Assembly: GCF_026725475.1 (NCBI RefSeq)
Contig: NZ_CP109967.1
Coordinates: 558,001 to 622,000, forward strand
Direction: 5' to 3'
DNA length: 64,000 nucleotides
Source: Catenovulum adriaticum
Lineage (GTDB): Bacteria; Pseudomonadota; Gammaproteobacteria; Enterobacterales; Alteromonadaceae
The position numbers were made by a program, and so were the translations under genes. Each line of letters begins with the position of its first letter. Positions within the stretch are counted from its first letter, which is position 1. The notes beneath the pieces were generated by a model that worked only from the letters and a program-made list of their open reading frames with translations, was not told where the DNA came from and did no database searches. This document shows, piece by piece, positions 26,638 through 35,397 of this stretch.

Positions 26638-28902
26638 TTATTGCTCGTCGATAATTGCGTTAACGCCAGCTGTCCATTGCACTGAGCCTCGCTCATAGGC
26701 ACCTACATCAGGGGCTTCACCCACCACATTTTTATCAAAACCACTAATATCTGCCGCGGCATCAATTAACGCGCTGTCTGGCTTGGGCATAAAATTACCG
26801 CCATCAGCATCCATAAAAGGTGATTCACTTGCGATAATATTATTTTTTAAATCATAGGCGGCTGTTTTTAACCAATCAGGTTTGCTTGAATAATTGTTCC
26901 ACACCCGATTATCTTTTTGCTCATAACCATTCACCCAGGCATCCATCGCATTGCCCGGATTCCATAAGGTGTTGTGATACATATCGTTTTGCCAAGTTGC
27001 CCAATTTAATTGCAATCCAGACCAGGTGACATTCCATACTACATTATGGTGTACTAAGTAGCCTTTACTGTTGTTATCTAGGTAAATGCCAGCGGCGCGG
27101 CCATCGGCATAATCTGGGCCATAAGCATCATGAAACCAGTTGTGGTGAATACGGGTGTTTTTTAAATCAGCATTGCCAACTGTGTAAAAAACACCACCAT
27201 CGTTATTGATTAACATGCCGTTTGACACATCGTTATAGGCAACTTCACCGTTTTGACCCGAGTAATAAATGCCGTCTCGGCCAAAATGTGAAATGGTATT
27301 TTTTAGGATCTTAACGTTATCCGCACCAGTTCGAATGGCTGATGCATGAATACCGACAGAGTTAAAATAACGCATAACATTGTTTTCAACGATAGAGCCT
27401 TCGCCACGTCCACCCCAACCTAAAAGATTAACCGCAACCAATGAACCCTGTTCTAATATATTGCCTTTAATGGTTGCATGATGCGCACTGACCAAAATAG
27501 CGCCATCACCCACTTGAGCATCACTATTATCTAATTCATCTAGTCGTTCACGGCCATGCGTTATAATATTGTCAGTCACTTTGGCGTAATGCCCATTAAT
27601 AACCACACCTGCGCCAAATATGTCAAACGCTCGAACTTCTACATGTTCACCATTAATAATAATGGCATCTTTATGTGTGGCAACTTCCACCGTGTTGTCT
27701 GCTGGTTTTTCACCATTAGGGGTTTGTAAATACAAGGTTTCTGTATTGTCGTCGTAGTACCATTCTCTGGCATGATCTAATAAATTTAGTTTGCCAAATA
27801 CGTACAAACGGCCATAGTTATCGTTACGATATACGCTTGGGTTGTGCGGTGAAAAAGGCCATTTATTAATATCAATTGATTGGTACTGAATTTGACCCGG
27901 CTGCTGATCGGTTATTTTACGTGTCCAACTGGTGCCTGAATGCGCGCCTAAATACCATACATAACCACCCGTTAAATCATCGGGTAAGTCAGTTGCTTCT
28001 ATCACAGAGCCATCACCGCCCTCAATAGGGTGGGCATCAATTGTGAATCTGTCGTTGTCAGTATTGTTTGGCCATCTGGCTAAATCCATTAATTTACTTT
28101 GGTAATAAACTTGATTATGAGTATCACCTAAATTCATTTTTATGTTGGCTTTGTAAATATCGCCTTGATGTTGTTCCCAGTTATTAACATATTGAGTGCC
28201 TTTTAAATAAACTTTTTCACCATTCGCGGCTTTAAATAAAATAGGCGCTTGTTCAGTACCGTTAGCATCAATTTTTAAAACTTCGTTATAAACCCCACCT
28301 CTTACAATACAGGTGTCGCCAGGCTGCATAACCGACTGTGCTTTAGCAAAGGTTTTAAAAGGGTTTTCTTTTGAACCGTCGTTTGTATCATCGCCTTGCA
28401 ATGAAACATAAAACGCGTTTTCAGGGGCAGGTGCCGGGCAACCTTGCTGTGCTACGATGCCTTTTTCTTGCGGACAAAGATCGTCGGCATTTACAATACC
28501 GTCATAATCATCATCTTTTGGATAAGGGCAACCTGCTAATACTTCGGGGCCTTTTTGCTCAATACAGTCGTCGTTATCGTCGATTATGCCGTCTAAATCT
28601 GTATCTTTTTGTGCAATAACGGGACAACCATTGTTGTCGGCACTGCCGACTTGTTCTGGGCAGTCATCTAGCCTATCGACCACTTCATCTTGATCGGTAT
28701 CTTTGTCTGGACACCCATTGTTGGCAGCAATGCCAGCTTCATCAGGGCAAAGATCGTCTGGGTTAGCAATGCCATCATTGTCGTTATCAGTTACGGTTAC
28801 AGGTGTATCATCCGTTGAATCACTTCCGGAGCCTGAGCCACCACATCCCATTAAAATCATCATGCTGAATAAACCCAGCGCGATTTGCTTTTTATATAAC
28901 AA
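26638..28902 (-). CDS. Right-handed beta-helix lipoprotein with thrombospondin-3 repeats
   Basis: The 754-residue protein starts at a TTG (28902) with GGGAAGGG just upstream. It has a lipobox MGCGG at about residue 20, four thrombospondin type-3-like calcium-binding repeats at about 35-160 (DNDNDGIANPDDLCPDEAG, DTDLDGIIDDNDDC), then a DUF1565-type opening FYVSLQGDDTNDGSKENPFK and a parallel beta-helix to the end. It is a clear paralogue of the IS-disrupted protein at 6049-8787 (for example ARWPNNTDNDRFTIDAHPI against ARWPNDSDNDVFTIDAHQV) but has its calcium repeats at the N-terminus and lacks the Ig-like repeats. A surface polysaccharide-active role is inferred; the family is not identified. 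Confidence 0.88.
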   Translation of the reverse strand: MLYKKQIALGLFSMMILMGCGGSGSGSDSTDDTPVTVTDNDNDGIANPDDLCPDEAGIAANNGCPDKDTDQDEVVDRLDDCPEQVGSADNNGCPVIAQKDTDLDGIIDDNDDCIEQKGPEVLAGCPYPKDDDYDGIVNADDLCPQEKGIVAQQGCPAPAPENAFYVSLQGDDTNDGSKENPFKTFAKAQSVMQPGDTCIVRGGVYNEVLKIDANGTEQAPILFKAANGEKVYLKGTQYVNNWEQHQGDIYKANIKMNLGDTHNQVYYQSKLMDLARWPNNTDNDRFTIDAHPIEGGDGSVIEATDLPDDLTGGYVWYLGAHSGTSWTRKITDQQPGQIQYQSIDINKWPFSPHNPSVYRNDNYGRLYVFGKLNLLDHAREWYYDDNTETLYLQTPNGEKPADNTVEVATHKDAIIINGEHVEVRAFDIFGAGVVINGHYAKVTDNIITHGRERLDELDNSDAQVGDGAILVSAHHATIKGNILEQGSLVAVNLLGWGGRGEGSIVENNVMRYFNSVGIHASAIRTGADNVKILKNTISHFGRDGIYYSGQNGEVAYNDVSNGMLINNDGGVFYTVGNADLKNTRIHHNWFHDAYGPDYADGRAAGIYLDNNSKGYLVHHNVVWNVTWSGLQLNWATWQNDMYHNTLWNPGNAMDAWVNGYEQKDNRVWNNYSSKPDWLKTAAYDLKNNIIASESPFMDADGGNFMPKPDSALIDAAADISGFDKNVVGEAPDVGAYERGSVQWTAGVNAIIDEQ

Positions 28903-29156
28903 AACCCTTCCCCTTTAATTAAAAATAACCAACAATACAATGAAAACTGTTAACAATATATCAAATTTACTTATAGTTAACAATTTTCATATTCGATGGT
29001 TGTATTCACAATTAAAGGGAAGCGTTATAACAAAGAGGCTGTGAAAAAAATATATCGCTTCTCCATCACATTTTTAACCTCAACTCGAGTTAAGGTTTAA
29101 GATTAAAAATTAAAAGTTAAGTAAAAATGTTTCATTAAAAACCGATCACCTACTCG

Positions 29157-29708
29157 TCACACCCTTTTAATAACTTTGGCTGGATTACCTGCAATAACCA
29201 CATTGTCACCAAAACTTTTTGTGACCACAGCACCTGCGCCTACCACAACATTATTACCCAAACTAACACCCGGATTAATCACAGCGTTACCGCCTATCCA
29301 GCAATTATTGCCTATATTAACGGGTTTCGCTGATTCAATGCCTTTAGCTCGCTCAACTGGATCAATAGGATGTGTTGCTGTGTAAATCCCAACTTGAGGT
29401 GCAATAAAACAATTATCTCCAATACGAACTTCGGCTACGTCCAAAATCACACAGTTAAAATTCGCATAGAAATGATTGCCTACGTGAATGTTACTGCCGT
29501 AGTCGCAATTAAAGGTGGGTTCAATGTATAAATCTTTGCCTGTACTACCGAATAGATTTTTAAGCAGTTTTTTACGTGCACCTAATTTGCGGACACTCGT
29601 TTGGTTGAAGGTTTCTAATAAAATTCGAGCATCAAAACGCATTTTAATCAAGGTTTTATCCATAGGATTATAAGATTGCCCGGATAACATTTTTTCTAAT
29701 TCAGTCAT
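29157..29708 (-). CDS. Sugar O-acetyltransferase (LacA/Maa type)
   Basis: The 183-residue protein has the N-terminal cap EKMLSGQSYNPMDKTLIKMR and a left-handed beta-helix of hexapeptide repeats (FNCDYGSNIHVGNHFYANFN, IGNNCWIGGNAVINPGVSLG, NNVVVGAGAVVTKSFGDNVV, ending AGNPAKVIKRV), as in maltose/galactoside acetyltransferases. The catalytic His is in TATHPID. It transfers acetyl from acetyl-CoA to a sugar hydroxyl, possibly for detoxification of non-metabolised sugars. The gene lies alone between the beta-helix lipoprotein and the porin, on the same strand. Confidence 0.92.
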   Translation of the reverse strand: MTELEKMLSGQSYNPMDKTLIKMRFDARILLETFNQTSVRKLGARKKLLKNLFGSTGKDLYIEPTFNCDYGSNIHVGNHFYANFNCVILDVAEVRIGDNCFIAPQVGIYTATHPIDPVERAKGIESAKPVNIGNNCWIGGNAVINPGVSLGNNVVVGAGAVVTKSFGDNVVIAGNPAKVIKRV

Positions 29709-29871
29709 GATACCTCACTCAAATAAATTCAATTTTTTTGATGATAAAGCAAATTAAATTTAATACCAGTCGACATACCATAGCCCATTTACACAACCCA
29801 CTTAGCAAATTAACGTTACCGCTTTACTTTTACTAAATGGGCTTAATGTGTGTGGGCTTAATCCAACAACA

Positions 29872-31146
29872 TTAGTCAAATAAAACAGATATTTCTGCGG
29901 TGATACCATTCCAATCAGAACCGATCTGGCCTGCCGAAGACGCACCTTCTGTTTGCTTAACATATTCTGTTTTCAATAAAGTATTATCCGCAACCCACCA
30001 GCCAAGCCCCAGCTGTAAACGATTTAAGTCTTTATCACCTGAAATATTATCGCTTTTATTGGTAATTGAGCTGTAACGAGTCGCCAAATAAACACTATTT
30101 GGCGTTAAGTAATGTGTCGCTTCTATTGCGTAATATTGAATTTGGCTTTCTATCTCTTGATAAGCAACCGCTTGGCTAGCAACGGTTTGTTTACCGGTAT
30201 TATCAACAAAACTATAATCGTCTTTGGCAACGCCTGCCCAAGCTCTTAATAAGGTATCGTCGCTTATTTGATATTGCGCATTTATTTGTAAAATATTGGC
30301 GTTAAGTCCCGGTAATAAACCTGCATGCGTATCACGAGAATTTGCACCTGATGCTGCAAAATTATAGTTGTCGCCATCACCCTGAATAAGTCCGGCCGTT
30401 TGGATTTCTGTAAATGGACGATTTGATACCTGATCACCTAAATCGCTTGCAAACCAACCTATCCCTAAATCTAATCCAAAATTGGTATTAAACGAGCCGC
30501 GGCCAAATACGTTATAACCCCGGTCATTTGCATAATCTTCAAAAAAAGTAGGAACTGAAATACCTACATCGGCATTAATTTGAGTAATAACCGAGTTTGA
30601 TATTTTTTGTGACCATAAGGTTTGAATGCCAGACTCAGCCGTTACAAAATCGATTGGTGAATTGCCAATTAACGGGTTTGTTTGGACGGCTGCCCCATCT
30701 GAATATCCTCGGTAATCAAATACAGTTGAAACAATATTACCTGCTCTGAAAAGCCATTTAGTATCTTCTGTTTCCTGGCCTGCTAACCCCAATATATCAA
30801 GGTCGATGTAACCTAAATCTTGTGAAATTTCAAATTGGTCATCTGATCCAAAGTCATTGGGTTCTTCCCCTAAATCGACATAAGCGGTTACATAATCATT
30901 AATTTTAACCGCCAACTCTAGATTAAACCTAAGCCGCTGAAAACCTGAATCCATTGCTACATTATCACTTGCAAAGGCGCCAGCATCGGCCTCTATCGAT
31001 TGGAAACCTTGCATCAGCATCACTTTAGCATCCACTCTACCATCAAAAAATTCTGCGGCGTTTAGCTGACTCGTTAGCCCTATCGCAACAAGACTGGCTG
31101 AAAATAATGTACGGGTTGATTGAATTAATTTAATTGTGGTCATCAT
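29872..31146 (-). CDS. Outer-membrane porin-like beta-barrel
   Basis: The 424-residue protein has a signal peptide (cleavage near LTSQLNAA) and alternating amphipathic strands throughout, such as QRLRFNLELAVKINDYVTAYVDLG, TLLRAWAGVAKDDYSFVD and RLQLGLGWWVADNTLLKTEYV, closing with ITAEISVLFD. This is the pattern of a 16-18-strand porin. It is divergent from the HAD/SorC/mannitol operon and shares its 540-base control region with two copies of an inverted operator-like repeat, so it is probably the outer-membrane channel for the same substrate. No family name is certain. Confidence 0.75.
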   Translation of the reverse strand: MMTTIKLIQSTRTLFSASLVAIGLTSQLNAAEFFDGRVDAKVMLMQGFQSIEADAGAFASDNVAMDSGFQRLRFNLELAVKINDYVTAYVDLGEEPNDFGSDDQFEISQDLGYIDLDILGLAGQETEDTKWLFRAGNIVSTVFDYRGYSDGAAVQTNPLIGNSPIDFVTAESGIQTLWSQKISNSVITQINADVGISVPTFFEDYANDRGYNVFGRGSFNTNFGLDLGIGWFASDLGDQVSNRPFTEIQTAGLIQGDGDNYNFAASGANSRDTHAGLLPGLNANILQINAQYQISDDTLLRAWAGVAKDDYSFVDNTGKQTVASQAVAYQEIESQIQYYAIEATHYLTPNSVYLATRYSSITNKSDNISGDKDLNRLQLGLGWWVADNTLLKTEYVKQTEGASSAGQIGSDWNGITAEISVLFD

Positions 31147-31224
31147 TGTATCCTAATATTTATCGGCGATTATTTAGCAATTGATAGCTAAGGCGTTTAG
31201 CTCAACTTGTTGCTCAACCTCAAC

Positions 31225-31258
31225 ATGAGCATAAGCCCAAAACGTGAGCATATTCCCA
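31225..31258 (+). promoter_or_regulatory. Candidate operator, porin side
   Basis: Two TGAGCA words 19 bases apart, the second as GTGAGCATA followed by TTCCCA. Aligned with the inverse complement of the site at 31593-31626 it agrees at 26 of 34 positions by eye, including TGAGCA and GTGAGCATA. It starts 79 bases upstream of the porin start. The likely binder is the SorC-type regulator encoded at 32433. Confidence 0.6.
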
Positions 31259-31592
31259 AACAAAATAAGAATCGTCAACACTTATTATTCACAAAAATTT
31301 TACACAATGATAAATAAACATGATTTTTTAAAATTAATTCATATAGTTATCAGCGAAAAATTATTTCAAATTATTTTTTGCTTTAACTCTCCCTCAATAC
31401 AAAGCTAAGTCGGCGATCAGCGTCCACACTTAGATCAACAACAAACAAAGTCGTCAGACAGCAGATCATATTTATCACATTTTATATAAGGGTAAGGCAT
31501 TGATCAGTAATATTTTTTATTACGTTTGTTGCTTGTAGGTATCTTTTTTGTTTAAAAAATGCACGTTAAAGATTGACATCTCAAAGCGGAGG

Positions 31593-31626
31593 TGGGATTA
31601 TGCTCACATCATGAGCTTGTGCTCAA
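31593..31626 (-). promoter_or_regulatory. Candidate operator, HAD/mannitol side
   Basis: Inverse copy of the porin-side site, with TGCTCA at 31601 and 31620 (19 bases apart) and an extra TGAGC word between them. It lies 60 bases before the HAD start, a normal location for control of the plus-strand promoter. Confidence 0.6.
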
Positions 31627-31685
31627 ATATTGGCAAATACCAAAAGGGTGTTGTTTAATTAAAATTTTCAGTAAAAGGTAACCGA

Positions 31686-32357
31686 ATGAACAACAATATT
31701 GATTTAATTATTTTTGATTGCGATGGCGTGTTAATTGACAGTGAAATCATTAGCGCCACTGTATTAATTGATAAATTATTAACCGTAGGTATTACAATTG
31801 ATATTGACTATGTTCAACGACACTTTTTAGGTTGTAGCTTTAGCTCTGTTAAAGACATGATACATGATCAGTTTAATGTAACGCTCGCTAATTCATTTGA
31901 ATACGAATATCGAATTGCACTATTAGAAGAGTTTGATAAGAGCTTACAAACAACTGAAGGTATTAAAACAATATTAAATCAATTAACAGTACCTTTTTGT
32001 TTAGCCACCAGCAGTAGCCCCAAACGCACTGAAACGGCGTTAAATATTGTGGGTTTAACCTCTTACTTTTCACAACGCATTTTTACTGCAGCAGAAGTGA
32101 TTAACGGCAAACCAGCACCCGATTTATTTTTGCACGCAGCTAACAAAATGAAAGTAAAACCTGAAAACTGCTTAGTTATTGAAGACAGTATGGCCGGCGT
32201 AACAGCCGCTTTAGCAGCTGGCATGAAAGTAATTCATTACAAAGGCGGGCTGCATATGAGTGATGAAGAACATGCTGTATCAAAGGCTTATCCTGAGGTT
32301 GAAGTTATGCGCCACTGGAACGAATTCACAAAATTACAGCCGACTTTAAGCAACTAA
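31686..32357 (+). CDS. HAD-IA family phosphatase (sugar-phosphate type)
   Basis: This 223-residue HAD hydrolase shows motif I FDCDGVLIDSE near the N-terminus, motif II in LATSSSPKR, motif III lysine in NGKPAPDLFLHAANKM and motif IV VIEDSMAGVTAALAAGM. The helical cap inserted after motif I marks subfamily IA, together with beta-phosphoglucomutases and hexitol phosphatases. It opens the mannitol operon, 75 bases before the SorC-type regulator, so a hexose or hexitol phosphate is the likely substrate, for example to relieve phosphorylated intermediates; the exact substrate is unknown. A ribosome site AAAGGTAACCG precedes the ATG. Confidence 0.9.
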   Translation: MNNNIDLIIFDCDGVLIDSEIISATVLIDKLLTVGITIDIDYVQRHFLGCSFSSVKDMIHDQFNVTLANSFEYEYRIALLEEFDKSLQTTEGIKTILNQLTVPFCLATSSSPKRTETALNIVGLTSYFSQRIFTAAEVINGKPAPDLFLHAANKMKVKPENCLVIEDSMAGVTAALAAGMKVIHYKGGLHMSDEEHAVSKAYPEVEVMRHWNEFTKLQPTLSN

Positions 32358-32432
32358 AATTTTCAACAAATTGATCGTTAATACGGCTAAATATAACTCG
32401 AAAGCCACCACATTATTGAGATAGGCATTCAA

Positions 32433-33389
32433 ATGGATAATAAATCAAATTCAGAATTAAAACGTTTAGAAAGTGCGGCTCGTGCTGCTTGGCTCTATTA
32501 CGTTGCTAAAAATACCCAAGACGAAATAGCTCAAAAATTAGAAGTTTCTCGTCAATCAGCTCAGCGTTTAGTCGCCCTAGCTGTGAGTGAGGGGTTAATT
32601 AAAGTGCGTTTAGATCACCCAATTACTCAATGTATGGAATTAGCACAACAACTAAAAGAAAAATTCAATTTGCTTGAATGTGAAGTTGTGCCCAGTGATC
32701 CGGCAGATCCCAGCTCCAACCATGGTTTAGCCCAATCGGGTGCCGCGGTATTAGAACGCTATTTAAAATCAGAAACCCCAAAAACCTTGGCTTTTGGGAC
32801 CGGCAGAGCATTAAAAGCTTGTATTGATGAGTTGCCTACAATGCAATGCTCTCAACACAAACTTATTTCGCTTTTAGGAAATATGATGGCTGATGGCTCA
32901 GCTTCGGCTTTTGATATTGTGGTGACTATGGCAAATAGAGTCAACGCAAAACATTATCCTATGCCTTTACCTGTCATTGCATCATCGGTTGATGAAAAGC
33001 AAATATTACACAGCTTACAACCCGTAAAAAGCATTTTCAGTCTCATTGACCAAGCTGACGCAACCTTTGTTGGAATTGGTCAAATCACAGAGCAGTCACC
33101 CTTATTATTAGACGGTTTTATTAGTGATTCAGACCTGAAGACGGTTAAAAATGATGGTGCTGTGGGCGAAATTACAAGTTGGTTATATGACGAACATGGT
33201 CAACTTCTTAATAACGAAACCAACGATAAAGTAGTGAGTTATCCACTAAGCAATAATGCGACAAAACCAGTGTACGGCATTGCAGCAGGTACAGACAAAG
33301 TGGCAGCCATTAATGCTGCTTTAAAAGGTAAGTTAATAAATTCTTTGATTACAAACGAGTATACCGCTAAAGCTATCCTCAATATGTGA
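32433..33389 (+). CDS. SorC-family sugar-responsive transcriptional regulator
   Basis: The 318 residues have an N-terminal HTH (AAWLYYVAKNTQDEIAQKLEVSRQSAQRLVALAVSEGL, about 15-55) and a SorC/DeoR-like sugar-phosphate-binding domain (LAFGTGRALKACIDELP, SLLGNMMADGSASAFDIV, FVGIGQITEQSPLL, YGIAAGTDKVAAINAALKG). Such proteins bind operators as tetramers and are released or activated by a phosphorylated sugar. It follows the HAD gene by 75 bases and precedes the permease; candidate operators flank the porin/HAD control region. An effector such as a fructose or mannitol phosphate is inferred from the pathway. Confidence 0.92.
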   Translation: MDNKSNSELKRLESAARAAWLYYVAKNTQDEIAQKLEVSRQSAQRLVALAVSEGLIKVRLDHPITQCMELAQQLKEKFNLLECEVVPSDPADPSSNHGLAQSGAAVLERYLKSETPKTLAFGTGRALKACIDELPTMQCSQHKLISLLGNMMADGSASAFDIVVTMANRVNAKHYPMPLPVIASSVDEKQILHSLQPVKSIFSLIDQADATFVGIGQITEQSPLLLDGFISDSDLKTVKNDGAVGEITSWLYDEHGQLLNNETNDKVVSYPLSNNATKPVYGIAAGTDKVAAINAALKGKLINSLITNEYTAKAILNM

Positions 33390-33566
33390 TCAGATTAAAC
33401 GCAAACAGGCACTAAATAACTTAAATCTTGTGAGTAGTAGATTAAGTTAAATACCTGTTTTTAAATTAATTTAAATTGTTAACTTTTAACTACTATCAAT
33501 TTATTATATTTAAGACAATCACCTTAACACTATTTTATTGTGTTAGTGAGAGTAAGGAAGGCAAAC

Positions 33567-35336
33567 ATGGCCGATATACAAAGTAATACATCATTCAATC
33601 AAATTAACGAAGAGCAAATGCCAGTCGCAAAAAATAAATTGCATGGCTGGAAACATTTTGCTGGCTTATATGCTGGTGAACATGTTGCCGCAACTGAGTT
33701 TGTCATTGGCGCAACGTTTGTTGCTTTAGGCGCTGCGACCAAAGATATTTTATTGGGTTTACTCATTGGTAACTTATTGGCCATGTGCTCTTGGTGGCTT
33801 TTAACGGCGCCGATTGCCGTTGAAACTCGCTTAAGTTTATATAATTACCTCAATAAAATTGCAGGTAACTCAATGACTAAACTTTATAACTGGGCAAATG
33901 TGATCATTTTTTCAGTTATATCGGCGGCCATGATCACAGTGTCTTCCACGGCTGTCAGGTTTTTGTTTGATATACCCGCACAGCTTAACTGGTACCCCAA
34001 TAGTTTATGGTTTGTCGCTATCGTACTGGCGGTTGGATCAATTGTGGTGTTAGTGGCTATGTTTGGTTTTTCTACTGTGGCTGATTTTTCTAAAGTTTGT
34101 GCACCTTGGCTATTTGTCATTTTTATTGCGGGTTCTTTCACCTTATTTCCAGCGTTGTCAAACCATGTATTAGGGTCAACTACATTAACAGGCTGGAGCG
34201 ATTTTATAACCATAGGCGATAGTTCCATTTGGACAGGGATAAACGGCGATGGTGAAAAAGGCATAGGTTTATTAGAAGTCATTGGCTTTGCTTGGGCTGC
34301 TAACTCTATCACCCATTTTGGCTTAATTGATATGGCTATATTCCGTTTTGCTAAACGTAAAAGCTATGGTTTGTTTTCTGGCGTTGGTATGTTTTTTGGA
34401 CATTATTTAGCTTGGATTTCAGCTGGTATTATGGGGGCAGGTGTAGCAGTACTACTTAAAACAACCATTACCCAATTAGATCCGGGCGATGTCGCTTATC
34501 ACGCCTTAGGTTTAACTGGCTTTGTCATCATTATTATTGCTGGCTGGACAACCGCTAATGCAAATTTATACCGTGCTGGTTTAGCGGCACAATCAATTTT
34601 TGTAAATCATTCGCGTGAAAAAACCACAGCGGTAGTGGGTGTCGTTACGGTTATTATTGCTTGTTTCCCGTTTGTATTTTCACAAATGCTGCCATTATTA
34701 ACTTATGCTGGTTTATTAGTGGTTCCTGTAGGCGGTATTGTATTTGCTGAACATGTTTTATTTCCAAAAATTGGGCTAACTCGCTACTGGGCTAAATATC
34801 AAAATATTTCGCGTAGTGTGCCTGCAATTGCGTCTTGGGCATTGGCTTTAATATTTGGTTTTGGTTTAAACGCATTAGATGTTATGTCGTTTTATTACTT
34901 ATTTATACCGACTTGGTTCTTCACTATTGTTGTTTACACACTATTAGCGAAAAAATATGGTGCAGACAAAGATTACACCCGCGAAATTGCAGCTGAAGAG
35001 CTAGAACACCAAAAAATTATCGCGTTTCAAACTGAGCAAGCCCGCCACGATACAGTTGCGGTAGCTGACACCAGCGTATTCAGCAAAGTATTAAACGCAG
35101 TCTCAACTCTTTCTTTATTAGTGATTACAGCGTTTGCTTGTCAGGTCATGTTTTTTAGCTCAAGCATGCAAATGTATGACGAGAATAAAGCACAGTTTGA
35201 GTTTTACTGTTTCATATTCACCATTATTTATTTTGCCAGTTCGTATGTTGCTTTAAAGCGTCAAAAAGCACTTAACAATGATTCAGCAAAACCTGTATTA
35301 AATAATGATGAAACCAATACTCGTGCAACCGACTAG
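33567..35336 (+). CDS. NCS1/purine-cytosine-permease-like transporter
   Basis: The ATG at 33567, preceded by AAGGAAGG, is preferred over an upstream GTG. About 12 membrane spans are visible, opening with GEHVAATEFVIGATFVALGAATKDILLG, then IGFAWAANSITHFGLIDMAIFRFAKRKS and IIIIAGWTTANANLYRAGLAAQSI, the pattern of the purine-cytosine permease (NCS1/APC-superfamily) group. A hydrophilic linker near residue 480-510 is followed by two more spans, making it longer than typical members. It lies between the SorC regulator and mannitol 2-dehydrogenase genes, so import of mannitol or a related polyol is likely, although the family is best known for nucleobases. Confidence 0.82.
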   Translation: MADIQSNTSFNQINEEQMPVAKNKLHGWKHFAGLYAGEHVAATEFVIGATFVALGAATKDILLGLLIGNLLAMCSWWLLTAPIAVETRLSLYNYLNKIAGNSMTKLYNWANVIIFSVISAAMITVSSTAVRFLFDIPAQLNWYPNSLWFVAIVLAVGSIVVLVAMFGFSTVADFSKVCAPWLFVIFIAGSFTLFPALSNHVLGSTTLTGWSDFITIGDSSIWTGINGDGEKGIGLLEVIGFAWAANSITHFGLIDMAIFRFAKRKSYGLFSGVGMFFGHYLAWISAGIMGAGVAVLLKTTITQLDPGDVAYHALGLTGFVIIIIAGWTTANANLYRAGLAAQSIFVNHSREKTTAVVGVVTVIIACFPFVFSQMLPLLTYAGLLVVPVGGIVFAEHVLFPKIGLTRYWAKYQNISRSVPAIASWALALIFGFGLNALDVMSFYYLFIPTWFFTIVVYTLLAKKYGADKDYTREIAAEELEHQKIIAFQTEQARHDTVAVADTSVFSKVLNAVSTLSLLVITAFACQVMFFSSSMQMYDENKAQFEFYCFIFTIIYFASSYVALKRQKALNNDSAKPVLNNDETNTRATD

Positions 35337-35397
35337 TCAGCCACACAGGCTAGTCCAGTATAACCTTTAGGTAACCCTATTTTGTAAGGCCAAAAAC

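Larger units (their letters stand above)
31147..31685. promoter_or_regulatory. Divergent control region of the porin and mannitol operons
   Basis: No gene is supported in this 539-bp AT-rich region. It must contain the promoters for the minus-strand porin and the plus-strand HAD/regulator/permease genes. Two matching 34-bp sites, one next to each gene, are listed separately. Between them the DNA is very AT-rich, with several A/T runs. Confidence 0.7.

Noticed and set aside
29782..29842. Possible terminator (AGCCCATTTA with TAAATGGGCT) after the porin gene
   Set aside because: The arms pair well but the loop is about 40 bases and no T-run follows, so it was not listed as a feature.
35340..35365. 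Short hairpin GACTAG/CTAGTC between the permease and mannitol dehydrogenase genes
   Set aside because: A six-base stem is too weak to claim as attenuator or terminator within an operon.
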